Below are positions 42,359 through 50,264 of a DNA stretch of 50,344 nt, piece by piece (position 1 is the stretch's first letter; each line of letters starts with the position of its first letter). The position numbers were made by a program, and so were the translations under genes. This DNA is from Nitrospira sp. CG24A. GTDB taxonomy: Bacteria > Nitrospirota > Nitrospiria > Nitrospirales > Nitrospiraceae. The stretch lies in the NCBI GenBank assembly GCA_002869925.2, contig NEWT02000028.1, positions 64,908 through 115,251 on the forward strand, read 5' to 3'. The notes beneath the pieces were generated by a model. The model saw only the letters and a program-made list of their open reading frames with translations, made no database searches and had not been told where the DNA came from.

Positions 42359-45165
42359 GCGTCCTCCTGTAAATTGGGAATCCACGCACAGATCTTCGTC
42401 CCGCTCCTGGGCAAGGAATGGATCCGAAGAAGCCCTCCTAATCCACGCGTTCGCTCCTGCATGCTCACCAAACCAAGTCCTCTTGCGCCGGCATTCTTGT
42501 CCTCAAAGTCGAACCCTTTGCCGTTATCGCGCACCGACAAGCCAACCCCCCTGGACGAGCCGCTCAGTCTGACGGAGACGTCTGTCGCCTGGGCATGCTT
42601 GGACACATTCTGCAAACTCTCCTGCAAGACGCGAAATAGATTGGTGGCGACCTCCGGTGAGAGCGTCTTCGGCACCCCTCGCCCGGTAAACCTCACGGAC
42701 AACCCGGTCCGCTTCGCAAACTCGGAGACATGATCCCGTGCAGCAACCTCCAAGCCAACATGCTCGAGCAAGGACGGGTGCAGCCTGTACGCCAGATCGT
42801 GTAGGTCATCGGACAGCATTCCAGTCTGAATGCGGACCGCGGCGAGTTGCCGGGCGATTGGCTCTGGCAGCGCGAGAGGGGCTCTCTCCATACTCTCCAG
42901 TTCCAGCGACAGAGCCGCCAATCGCTGATTGAAGTCGTCGTGCAGTTCGCGCGCAATCCGCTTGCGCTCAGCTTCTTGAGCTTCGATCAGCTTCCCTGCC
43001 AAGGATTCCAATTCCTTCTGTTTTTCGCCGAGCAGCACTGTTTTTTGCTCCAGCGCCAACCCCATCTGGACACGCCGTGAGATATCCGTATGAGAAATGA
43101 CCACGCCCTTCGCGTCTTTCAACGGAGTCACGCGCATCAGGAACCAGCATTCTTCTTCCGGCACATGACAGGCATATTCATAGATAAAACTCCGTTCGCT
43201 GCCCGTCAGTACATCCTCAACACCTTTCAGAATGGCCTGGCCTTCCAACAGACTGCCGGCAGTGGTATGACGACAGCCATCAAGATAATTGCCTGAGACC
43301 TCCCCAAAGATGAATGCACGATCCACGTGCCGTTTGGTAAATTCTCTCCAGGGATCATTCGTCGTGACGATGACCCCTTCTTTGTCCAGCACGCAGACAG
43401 GCGCGGAAAGTGAGTTCAGGACCGCACGGGTGAAGACATCGCTGGCCTGCAGTGCTGCCTCAGCCCACTTGCGTTCAGTCATGTCGATGCAGGTGCCGAT
43501 GTACCCCGCAAACTCGCCGGAGGGGAAGTAGCGCGGTACGCCTTTATCAAACACCCAGCCATATTGCCCATCCGCCTTGCGTAGGCGGTATTCCATCTCG
43601 AAGGGCTCGCGCCGATCAAAGGCCTCGGCATACGTCTTCCGACACCGGTCGAAGTCTTCCTGGTGCACGCCGTCCGTCCAGCCGTTCCCCAGTTCCTGCT
43701 CCATCGTCCGACCGGTATAGTCCAACCAGACCTGATTAAAATACGTGCACCCCTTGTCGAGGCCCGACATCCAGATCAGGGTCGGCGCCGTATCCGCCAT
43801 GATCCGGAAGCGCGACTCACTCTCGCGCAACGCCTCCTCCGCTCGTTTTCGCTCAGTGATGTCTTCACAGGCAAGTAGCATGACCAGCGCTCCACCATCG
43901 TCCTCTACGAGCCGGACAGTTTCCCGGACCCAGAGGGTGGTCCCATCCTTACGCACTTTGCGGAACTCCCAGGTAGCCAGATCGGTTGGATTCGCCAAAC
44001 TTCGGTCGAGGGATATGCGCGCTGCGTCCCGATCTTCTTCATAGAATATCGACAACACGGACCGGCCGATCAGTTCCTCGGCCCGAAAACCGAGCGATTC
44101 AGCACCCAGTCGGTTGACGGAAAGGATAGTTCCATCCGCGCTCACGGTGAAATACATGAAAGGGCTGTCTTGATAAAGCGCGCGATACCGGTCCTCGCTT
44201 TTACGCAGCGCCTCTTCCGCCCGCTTGCGATCGGTAATGTCATGGCCCAGATAGATCAGGCAGGGAGTGGGCCCAAGTTGGATCGGGTGAAGGGAGATCA
44301 TGAGAGAACGAATCTCTCCGGATTTGGTCCGAAGCAGTCCTTCCCGATTGTGCAGAGAGCCCTGTTTCTGAAGTTCTTGGAGCACAATCGCGCGCTGAGA
44401 TGGATCAACCCACATCCCCAATTCTAAAGTGGTACGGCCAATCACTTCCTCTCGCCTGTATCCGGTCAGCCGGCTAAACCCCTCATTCACATCAATAAAT
44501 CGACCGTCCGCCACGGTACTGATTCCGACGGCGGATGGAATCCAGTGGAAGAGAGCTTGAAAATGTTTTTGCGACCGGGTCAGATCCTCGATGAGCCGGG
44601 CTTGTTCCTGCTCAGCCCGTTTCCGTTCGGTGATATCGAGAAGCGCCGTCCTCCAATGGGCAGCACGCCCCGGCTCCTCGTGCATCGCGATGCTCTCGAG
44701 ATGGACACAACAGGAGGCGTCGGGCGTTTCCGTGAGCCGCACCTCGCAACTTTGCGGGGTGCCTGTCTTGAAGACCTCCTGACAATGCCGATGGAGGGTA
44801 TCCTGATCGTCCCGTGCAACGAAGTGGCCGAATGATTGGCCGATCAGCTCCTTCTGGTTGACGCCGAGGAGCGTCCCAGCCCTCAGATTGGCCTCCACAA
44901 TCGTGCCGGACCTATCCAATGTAAGATGGCCTGCCGGGGAGAAATCGTAGAGCGCCGCATAGCGGTCACGAGCCGCTTCGAGTTCCTTCTGGGTCCGGCG
45001 CAGCTCGTCGTTCTGCATAGTCTGAAGCGCGTCGCGTTCAGGCAGAGGCAACCGCCCCCCTAGAGATCTCGGCTTGGCACCCTCCTGCTTGGCGCCGCTC
45101 TTTGCAGGAACTGCTTTTTTGGGAATCTTTCGTGCCGAAGCCACAGCCTGTTTCTTCCTCGTCAT
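42355..45165 (-). CDS. Soluble multi-PAS sensor histidine kinase (NarX/HisKA_3 class)
   Basis: About 936 aa, cytoplasmic, no transmembrane segment. The N-terminus is Lys/Ala-rich. Five PAS domains follow: about 50-170 (RYAALYDFSPAGHLTLDRSG), 190-315 (LFHWIPSAVGISTVADG), 320-440 (YRALYQDSPFMYFTVSADG), 445-575 (IMADTAPTLIWMSGLD) and 580-700 (AVLNSLSAPVCVLDKEG), several with PAC tails ending DITERKRAEE. The dimerisation domain has the phospho-acceptor His742 in RIARELHDDFNQRLAALSLE, and the HATPase ends with RDNGKGFD and GLGLVSMQER. The signal is unknown: no heme or flavin motif is obvious. I chose the ATG at 45165; a GTG at 45222 is an alternative and neither has a good ribosome site. It is paired with the downstream regulator. 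Confidence 0.9.
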   Translation of the reverse strand: MTRKKQAVASARKIPKKAVPAKSGAKQEGAKPRSLGGRLPLPERDALQTMQNDELRRTQKELEAARDRYAALYDFSPAGHLTLDRSGTIVEANLRAGTLLGVNQKELIGQSFGHFVARDDQDTLHRHCQEVFKTGTPQSCEVRLTETPDASCCVHLESIAMHEEPGRAAHWRTALLDITERKRAEQEQARLIEDLTRSQKHFQALFHWIPSAVGISTVADGRFIDVNEGFSRLTGYRREEVIGRTTLELGMWVDPSQRAIVLQELQKQGSLHNREGLLRTKSGEIRSLMISLHPIQLGPTPCLIYLGHDITDRKRAEEALRKSEDRYRALYQDSPFMYFTVSADGTILSVNRLGAESLGFRAEELIGRSVLSIFYEEDRDAARISLDRSLANPTDLATWEFRKVRKDGTTLWVRETVRLVEDDGGALVMLLACEDITERKRAEEALRESESRFRIMADTAPTLIWMSGLDKGCTYFNQVWLDYTGRTMEQELGNGWTDGVHQEDFDRCRKTYAEAFDRREPFEMEYRLRKADGQYGWVFDKGVPRYFPSGEFAGYIGTCIDMTERKWAEAALQASDVFTRAVLNSLSAPVCVLDKEGVIVTTNDPWREFTKRHVDRAFIFGEVSGNYLDGCRHTTAGSLLEGQAILKGVEDVLTGSERSFIYEYACHVPEEECWFLMRVTPLKDAKGVVISHTDISRRVQMGLALEQKTVLLGEKQKELESLAGKLIEAQEAERKRIARELHDDFNQRLAALSLELESMERAPLALPEPIARQLAAVRIQTGMLSDDLHDLAYRLHPSLLEHVGLEVAARDHVSEFAKRTGLSVRFTGRGVPKTLSPEVATNLFRVLQESLQNVSKHAQATDVSVRLSGSSRGVGLSVRDNGKGFDFEDKNAGARGLGLVSMQERTRGLGGLLRIHSLPRSGTKICAWIPNLQEDA

Positions 45166-45283
45166 GACAAATACCGCAGCACCGAACAGTCGTCGGTCGC
45201 GGGTGATGGCCTTACTCGACACGAGAGTGTAGGCTTTTTCTCAAGATCAGACAAGCAGGGAGATCATCAATCATCATCGTGCA

Positions 45284-45325
45284 GGCCCTAAGAAGGTCTT
45301 CCTTCAGACCTAGGGAACCCCCTAG
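45284..45325. promoter_or_regulatory. CTAG-N8-CTAG element, copy A
   Basis: The block reads AAGGTCTTCCTTCAGAC and ends in CTAGGGAACCCCCTAG at 45310-45325, an inverted CTAGG/CCTAG pair with a 6-nt centre. It lies 120-160 nt before the kinase start. The same layout recurs 254 bp further right. Its form is that of an operator for a dimeric regulator. Confidence 0.5.
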
Positions 45326-45538
45326 CGTCTCTAAACGAATCCTTGCCGTAAGCGTGTTAGCTCACGGTCCGTTGAGCGAGGGTCTGGGATGGTGCGGGCG
45401 ATGCGGAGGCGCCCTCCGCGCTATTTTCTGTTGTGATGCGACACATGACGCAAACATATTTTCCGAATCGGAAATCCATCGGCAACTGACTCGAGTCGAC
45501 TCCTGCTCGCCGGGCGAACTCGCTGCCCCGTGAGCCTC

Positions 45539-45579
45539 CCTCTAGTAAGGTTTCCTTCCAGAACTAGTAAAAATCCTAG
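45539..45579. promoter_or_regulatory. CTAG-N8-CTAG element, copy B
   Basis: The block reads TAAGGTTTCCTTCCAGAA and ends in CTAGTAAAAATCCTAG at 45564-45579. Spacing between the AAGGTxTTCCTT part and the CTAG pair matches copy A almost exactly. A TATATA-like -10 sequence follows about 20 nt downstream on the plus strand. Confidence 0.5.
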
Positions 45580-45879
45580 TATCGGAGGCGAATCCTCTCT
45601 TGTATATAGTTCCGGCATGTCTCGACATGCCACCACAGCACCATGCATTCCCTCACGATTACATGGTGCGACAATGCGGGTATCACGATATGGGCGTTTG
45701 GCTCCAGGGTGGACTCAGAACAAGGACCCCGCATCTGCTGCTTTCACGCAGACACACCGCTTTAGATCAACCGGAAATTTTCAATGGAGCTCCACTGAAG
45801 TCATCGGGCATATCAGATGCTGTTCTCCAGCCAGGACGGCACAGCCCATACTCCGCCGACAAGCATATGGAGGCCTGTC

Positions 45880-46173
45880 ATGGCTATGAAAGAAACCGCT
45901 ATGCAGCGCATTCGCGAAGCGCCTTCCGCTCCGGGGAGGGAAACGTTCATTCCACCGACGTTGCTCCCCATCTGTTGCACCTGCGGACTCATTCGCGACG
46001 ATACAAGATTTTCCCCAGGTCGTGAACTCTGGATCACGCAACGGACGTACCGAAAGACCCATGGGATGAATCCAGCCGATCTTGCACTCTCGCACACCTA
46101 CTGTCCGACGTGTTTCAGAAAGGTCGAAGAGACCATGCGGCAGGACTTCAAGGAAAGAGAACCAATGCCATGA
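45880..46173 (+). CDS. Small zinc-ribbon-like protein related to sensor-protein tails
   Basis: A 97-aa protein starting at the ATG with GGAGG 6 nt upstream. Its core, LPICCTCGLIRDDTRFSPGR to SHTYCPTCFRKVEE, has Cys32/33/35 and Cys75/Cys78 with His72. This resembles the C-terminal tail seen on many PAS, GAF and REC proteins (pattern: PICxxCxxIRDD, W, Y, then SHGICPxC). Here the tail stands alone as its own gene, divergent from a multi-PAS kinase. Metal binding by the Cys set is likely but inferred. It may be a partner or modulator of the neighbouring two-component system. Confidence 0.75.
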   Translation: MAMKETAMQRIREAPSAPGRETFIPPTLLPICCTCGLIRDDTRFSPGRELWITQRTYRKTHGMNPADLALSHTYCPTCFRKVEETMRQDFKEREPMP

Positions 46174-46362
46174 CGCTGCCTCTGCAGTCTGTACAAGCCC
46201 TTTCGCCCTGACAGAATCGACTGCCCGCGCGTACGCATCGCCGTTGAATCGATAGCCTAGCCGCAATCCCTACCCCGCGTTGCTCAAGATTGTTTGCGGC
46301 GAAGTTGCAGAGAAAACAGACACGAGGCGAGGACGGGAGAAACTACTCGCGAATCATACCGG

Positions 46363-47358
46363 CTACATAGAGAGTGAACGGTTTTGCATGAAGTCCACAA
46401 TCCGATTCTCAGCCCAGTAGGAATCTTCTCCGTTGCGGGCGAATTGGAAGAATCCACAATGGCCTCCGTGGCGAGGCGCGATCACCCGAATCATCGGGTG
46501 ACGCTGAATCAGCGGCACCGTAAACATGGAGTAAGGAATGAAGGGATCGTCTTGTGACGTGATAATAAGGGTGGGGACGGTGATGGAATCGAGCACAAGG
46601 CGTGCGCCTGAGCGATTGTAGTAGTCAGCTCCACTGGCATACCCTCCGTCTGGAGCCGTGTAACGGTCCTCGAATTCGCTGAGGGTGCGAATGCCGTCAA
46701 GTCCGGCGAGATCCCACTTGCCTGGAAAGAGCCTCGCTTTCCGCCGCATGCGCCGCTTGAGTTGGGTCAAAAAGTGATAGTGATAGACCCAATTCCGAGA
46801 CGCTTCCAACGCCTTGGCGCATTGCGTTGGGTCGATAGTCGGGCAGACCGCAATCGCGCCGGCCAACGCGGCCTCTGACGAGCTAGCTTCTCCCGCTGCT
46901 TTCAGGACGAGATTCCCTCCCAACGAATAACCGACAAGCCAGATGCGAGTGAGCCCATCCACACGCGACAACTCATGGACAATGGCTCGGTAGTCCTGAC
47001 TCAAGCCGCTGTTGTAGAGCGTCGGTGTGAGGTGTTCAGTTCCGCCACACGTGCGCTGGTTCATCCGAACGACGTTGAATCCTGCACGGTAAGCTTTCGC
47101 GGCGATACCCCGCATATAGTGAGACTCGCTGGAACCCTCAAGACCATGCACAAGCACCACGGTCTGACAGGCAGTGCGATGCGGCTGCCAATGGCAGAAG
47201 CCGAGTAATTGGGTGTGCGGCTCAGTGGTGAAGAGCCGGGACTCGGTAGGGACTCCGGCAAGAACCGCGCGGCGGGGCCAACAGCCTGGGAGCACGGTCA
47301 TAAAATGGGGATTGCGGAGCAACGCTGCCGCTGTAAAATTTCTCCTGTCACGTGGCAT
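46363..47358 (-). CDS. YheT-family alpha/beta hydrolase
   Basis: A 331-aa hydrolase of the YheT/EMB8 group, whose members are predicted esterases of unknown physiological substrate. The N-terminal LLRNPHFMTVLPGCWPRR is typical of the group. Oxyanion region VLVHGLEGSSESHYMRG lies near 68-84, NQRTCGGTEHLTPTLYNSG at 100-118, and the nucleophile elbow VGYSLGGNL puts the catalytic Ser at 145. An Asp in TSQDDPFIPY and a His in APRHGGHCGFF complete the triad. It is apparently monocistronic, upstream of a repeat element. Confidence 0.88.
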   Translation of the reverse strand: MPRDRRNFTAAALLRNPHFMTVLPGCWPRRAVLAGVPTESRLFTTEPHTQLLGFCHWQPHRTACQTVVLVHGLEGSSESHYMRGIAAKAYRAGFNVVRMNQRTCGGTEHLTPTLYNSGLSQDYRAIVHELSRVDGLTRIWLVGYSLGGNLVLKAAGEASSSEAALAGAIAVCPTIDPTQCAKALEASRNWVYHYHFLTQLKRRMRRKARLFPGKWDLAGLDGIRTLSEFEDRYTAPDGGYASGADYYNRSGARLVLDSITVPTLIITSQDDPFIPYSMFTVPLIQRHPMIRVIAPRHGGHCGFFQFARNGEDSYWAENRIVDFMQNRSLSM

Positions 47359-47417
47359 AAAGCGGTTATCATAGCCAACCGCTCTATGATTTCACAGTAT
47401 AAATCTTCAGAAGGCAC

Positions 47418-47525
47418 AATGCTCAAAAGGGCCGTTCTTGCCGTTCGTGAAACGTAAAAGGTGAAAGGTTTAGCGGTACGAACAGCGGGCATCTCGACGT
47501 TTCACCTTTCACGTCTTACTTTTTA
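47418..47525. repeat. Family A element, copy 7
   Basis: An end-like AATGCTCAAAAGGGCCGTTC, then CGTTCGTGAAACGTAAAAGG (from 47442) and CGACGTTTCACCTTTCACGT followed by CTTACTTTTTACGG. The arms are complementary. It lies between the YheT gene start and the kinase-like gene's end and touches the latter's stop region. Confidence 0.7.
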
Positions 47526-48095
47526 CGGCTCTAGGAATTTCACTTTGACCAGGTCCAAGATCAAGCGTGCTGCGTCGGCGGAAGAAATGCTGGTGCTGTC
47601 GATTCGGAGATCCGGGCTGATCGGCGCTTCGTAGGGAGATTGAAGCCCCGGAACGGTAAGAGATTCGCCTAACTGGCCCTTTCGATAAGTCCCTTTCCTG
47701 TCTCGCTCCATGCAAATCGCGAGAGGGCATTCCACGGACACTTCAATAAGACGAGGAATCACGGACTTCGCAAAGTCCCGATAGACCCGGCGGCTGGCTG
47801 TCGCATCGAAGACTACTGTTACGCCATATGCCACAAGTTTCTGACCGGTGAAGACCAATGCGCGATAGAAAAGATCCCGCTCCGATTCTGAGTAGGTCGG
47901 CATCGGTGTGATGACCCGACGGACCTCATCGGACTCCAACACCTCGACCGTCAGTCCAAGACCCTCGAGCTGTGGCTTCAGGGCAGAAACAATCGTGCTC
48001 TTGCCCGAGGCTGGCAGGCCGGTGATCCACATGGCAAACGCTAACCCGTGAGGGGTGAGGGGTGAGGGGTGATCAGGAATGGCTTGTTCGTTCAT
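47523..48095 (-). CDS. APS-kinase-like P-loop kinase (CysC family)
   Basis: A 190-aa nucleotide kinase. Walker A is GLPASGKST at 26-34. The usual APS-kinase LDGDxVR is replaced by LESDEVRRVI near 64-73, and the helix after it reads TYSESERDLFYRA instead of GFSxxDR, so the nucleotide-sulfate pocket is altered. The family's C-terminal YEAPISPDLRIDS and the ECPLAICMERDRKGTYRKG lid are retained. It may phosphorylate adenylylsulfate to PAPS or a related substrate. No sulfurylase lies nearby; instead it follows a phosphotransferase gene by 32 bp. Confidence 0.8.
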   Translation of the reverse strand: MNEQAIPDHPSPLTPHGLAFAMWITGLPASGKSTIVSALKPQLEGLGLTVEVLESDEVRRVITPMPTYSESERDLFYRALVFTGQKLVAYGVTVVFDATASRRVYRDFAKSVIPRLIEVSVECPLAICMERDRKGTYRKGQLGESLTVPGLQSPYEAPISPDLRIDSTSISSADAARLILDLVKVKFLEP

Positions 48096-48127
48096 CGTGC
48101 TCGCTCATCACCAATCACTGACGCCCT

Positions 48128-49216
48128 TCACTCTCGGCAATATTCGTTCACCCGCGACGGGTCAAATCGCGGCTCATCGAGCACATGTTCGATAAATTGG
48201 AAGATGGTCCGGCGCACCTCGACCGGCAGCGTGGGATACCACACAGGACTCGCCAAGACCAACCCTCGAAACGCAAAGAAGGGAGCGGCCGACTCTGTCA
48301 CCGCCTGATCGTGACTGGCCTCTATATAGGTGTCCCAAAAAATCCGGAACAGCACTTCCAACGGCCCCTGCAAGGTACCCCATCGGCAGAGTGAGAAAAA
48401 CAGGTAGTTGACCGTCATCGAGGTCACGTCGTCCGCCGGTTCCCCCCACTCCCCTCGTGACCGATCCAGCACCGAAAAGTCCGTTCCCTTCCTGAATAAG
48501 ACATTCCAGGGGTGAAAATCTCCATGGACTTGCGACAGCCGCTGCGTCTCTCCGCGCAAGCGCCAACGCCACCGGTTGCAGGCTTCTTCGACCCGGCGCA
48601 AAAGATCTGCCGTGATGAACTCATAGCGGTCCGGGTAACTATCGGTCAGTCCCATAATGCATTCGCCGTGACCGAGCAATTCCCTGAGCCTGCGCCGATA
48701 GAGGGCTGGGTCGTGCAATTTTCTGGCATGGATCTCCGCCAAATAACGCGCCAAGGCTTTTGTCCGCTCTCGATCCTGCTTCCGGAGCCTTCCGCCTTTG
48801 GCCAATCGTTCTAGATCGAGATGATAGCTGCTCCCTTCCGTCCATTGGGTCAGGACGAAAAACTCCCTTGCCTGCGCAATCGATATGAGTTTTTGGTCGG
48901 CCGTAAACGCGCCGACGTCAAGCGCCTTCACGTGGCGCGGCAACCGGCCATAGGAATCATAGTCCCAGAGAATCGCTTGAGCCCGGTCCGCCGGATGCTC
49001 ATGACCGAACGGACCTGGTTTCATGGTTTCAAGTACGGCCGATTGCACACGTTGGCCAATACGGAACGTCAACTTGACCGGCGTGCCATAGCCATACTGT
49101 TTCTGCGCTCCCTTCGAACTGGCCTTGCCGATCACCTCATACGACAGTAATGTGACGTCGGGACCGAAGCGAGCCCGGAGGTATTGCTCAAGAGAATCCT
49201 TTTTCAGCGTCGGCAT
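48128..49216 (-). CDS. Aminoglycoside-phosphotransferase-fold kinase (APH family)
   Basis: A 362-aa protein-kinase-like small-molecule kinase. The catalytic loop is HGDFHPWNVLF at 231-241, with Asp233 as base and Asn238 as metal ligand. The second metal site reads VLDRSRGEWGEPADDV, an unusual form of the common IDFxRxxxGDPxxD. The substrate is unknown; such proteins often phosphorylate sugars or amino alcohols rather than antibiotics. The start is a Met before PTLKKDSLEQYLRARFG. The downstream APS-kinase-like gene is 32 bp away, suggesting a two-kinase operon. Confidence 0.82.
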   Translation of the reverse strand: MPTLKKDSLEQYLRARFGPDVTLLSYEVIGKASSKGAQKQYGYGTPVKLTFRIGQRVQSAVLETMKPGPFGHEHPADRAQAILWDYDSYGRLPRHVKALDVGAFTADQKLISIAQAREFFVLTQWTEGSSYHLDLERLAKGGRLRKQDRERTKALARYLAEIHARKLHDPALYRRRLRELLGHGECIMGLTDSYPDRYEFITADLLRRVEEACNRWRWRLRGETQRLSQVHGDFHPWNVLFRKGTDFSVLDRSRGEWGEPADDVTSMTVNYLFFSLCRWGTLQGPLEVLFRIFWDTYIEASHDQAVTESAAPFFAFRGLVLASPVWYPTLPVEVRRTIFQFIEHVLDEPRFDPSRVNEYCRE

Positions 49217-49571
49217 ACACCTGAGCCTCGCAAGTCACGTTCCAACTCAATACTCGGTAAGGAGCACAAGGCCAGGAGTGAGAAGAAAGAAAAATCCCTT
49301 GAAATTTTAGCCCATGCGCTCAGACCGCCGCCTATCACTGGCGCATTGAGCTGCACTGCCAAGGCAGCCTCTGAGGAAAAATGCACCACTCGAACGAAGG
49401 CAAGAAGCAGCCTGGGACAGCCAGAGATACGAATAATCAGTCCCCTGGCTCGTGCCAATAGACTCACCCCTCCGTTCACATGCGGCACACCCCTTGCTGC
49501 TATTAATCTGAGCAAACTCAGGCCGAGGTCAAGGTTGAGCACAGCCCTTGACGTGTAAAAGGAGGACCGTC
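49217..49571. other. 355-bp intergenic region
   Basis: This lies between the APH-like gene start and the divergent FmdB gene. A 112-codon minus-strand frame spans it and overlaps the APH-like gene; its hydrophobic bias looks accidental and no ribosome site is seen. I find no repeat or RNA gene. Confidence 0.5.
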
Positions 49572-49736
49572 ATGCCCATGTACGACTATAACTGTCTGGA
49601 TTGCGGGAAGGAATCGTTGGTGGTCTTGACGCTGAAGCAACATGAAACGAATCGCGTGACATGCCCGAAATGCGGCAGCAGCAAGATGCAGCAACTGTAT
49701 TCATCGTTTGTTGCCCACACCACGAAGAAGAGCTAG
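49572..49736 (+). CDS. FmdB-family zinc-ribbon protein
   Basis: A 54-aa small protein starting MPMYDYNCLDCGKE, with Cys8/Cys11 and Cys31/Cys34 (CPKCGSSKM) forming one zinc knuckle pair, as in FmdB-type putative regulatory proteins. An AAAGGAGG site precedes the chosen ATG at 49572 by 7 nt; an upstream frame start at 49548 overlaps the ribosome site. Function is unknown in general; the name comes from a formamidase locus. It stands between an intergenic gap and a family A repeat. Confidence 0.85.
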   Translation: MPMYDYNCLDCGKESLVVLTLKQHETNRVTCPKCGSSKMQQLYSSFVAHTTKKS

Positions 49737-49758
49737 GAATACGCAGAGATCGTTTAGC

Positions 49759-49840
49759 GTGAAAGGTAAAAAGTGAAACGTGGGACTTCCAAATACTCTC
49801 TCTCAGAAACCTTTCACCTTTTACGTTTCACTTTTCACGC
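49759..49840. repeat. Family A element, copy 8
   Basis: GTGAAAGGTAAAAAGTGAAA followed by CGTG on the left and AACCTTTCACCTTTTACGTT then TCACTTTTCACGC on the right. The arms form a long imperfect hairpin between the FmdB gene and the cytochrome gene. Confidence 0.75.
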
Positions 49841-49876
49841 GCAACATGGGTTTTCGAAGCTTACGAGGAGGCTGTC

Positions 49877-50263
49877 ATGCGTCCGATCCATTATGACCTG
49901 ATGTCGACTATAGTCCCAGTCATCATCGTCGCAGGACTGATAGGCCTGGGAATCCATTCGTTTGCCCACGCGCAAGAGTATCCGTCCGATACCACGCGCG
50001 GGAAAGCCGTGTATGAGCGCCATTGCCAGAAGTGTCACGGTGTCGGAGGCTGGGGGGATGGACCTGACGCGCAGGCCCTCAAGGTAGCACCGGCCAATTT
50101 CCACCGTTTCTCGTCTTTTCTGAAATCCGACGAAGAACTGTTGCGGACTATTGAACACGGGGTCGTCTTCAGCCCCATGCATTCATGGCGCGGCCAGCTG
50201 ACGGACGGAGAAATGCAGGATGTGGTGACCTATATACGTCTGTTGGCCCAGCAGGGACGGTAG
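49877..50263 (+). CDS. Exported monohaem c-type cytochrome
   Basis: A 128-aa periplasmic class I cytochrome c. A hydrophobic signal or anchor covers about residues 10-31 (cleavage possible at AHA|QE). The haem motif is CQKCH at 50-54, followed by GVGGWGDGPDA, PANFHRFSSFLKSDEELLRT, and a probable axial Met in FSPMHSWRGQL; the C-terminal helix is EMQDVVTYIRLLAQQ. An AGGAGG site stands before the ATG at 49877. Small cytochromes of this type carry electrons to terminal oxidases. The partner is not in the window, and the next element is a repeat end at the right edge. Confidence 0.9.
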   Translation: MRPIHYDLMSTIVPVIIVAGLIGLGIHSFAHAQEYPSDTTRGKAVYERHCQKCHGVGGWGDGPDAQALKVAPANFHRFSSFLKSDEELLRTIEHGVVFSPMHSWRGQLTDGEMQDVVTYIRLLAQQGR

Positions 50264-50264
50264 C

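Larger units (their letters stand above)
45166..45879. other. 714-bp regulatory region between kinase and zinc-ribbon genes
   Basis: The longest gene-free stretch in the window. Frames of 85-140 codons cross it on both strands but none has family character or a good start. It contains two similar blocks at about 45284-45325 and 45539-45579, annotated separately, and a TTGTATATAG promoter-like sequence near 45599. I infer it holds the promoters of the divergent flanking genes. Confidence 0.55.

Noticed and set aside
45530-46025. Overlapping 119- and 141-codon plus-strand frames
   Set aside because: They cross the regulatory region and the start of the zinc-ribbon gene, have no ribosome site and show no domain character.
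49204-49542. 112-codon hydrophobic minus-strand frame
   Set aside because: It overlaps the start of the APH-like gene, lacks a ribosome site, and its hydrophobicity looks composition-driven.
34607-49840. CRISPR array as an explanation for the GTGAAAGG repeats
   Set aside because: Copies are kilobases apart, contain internal inverted symmetry and have no regular spacers; no cas genes are present.
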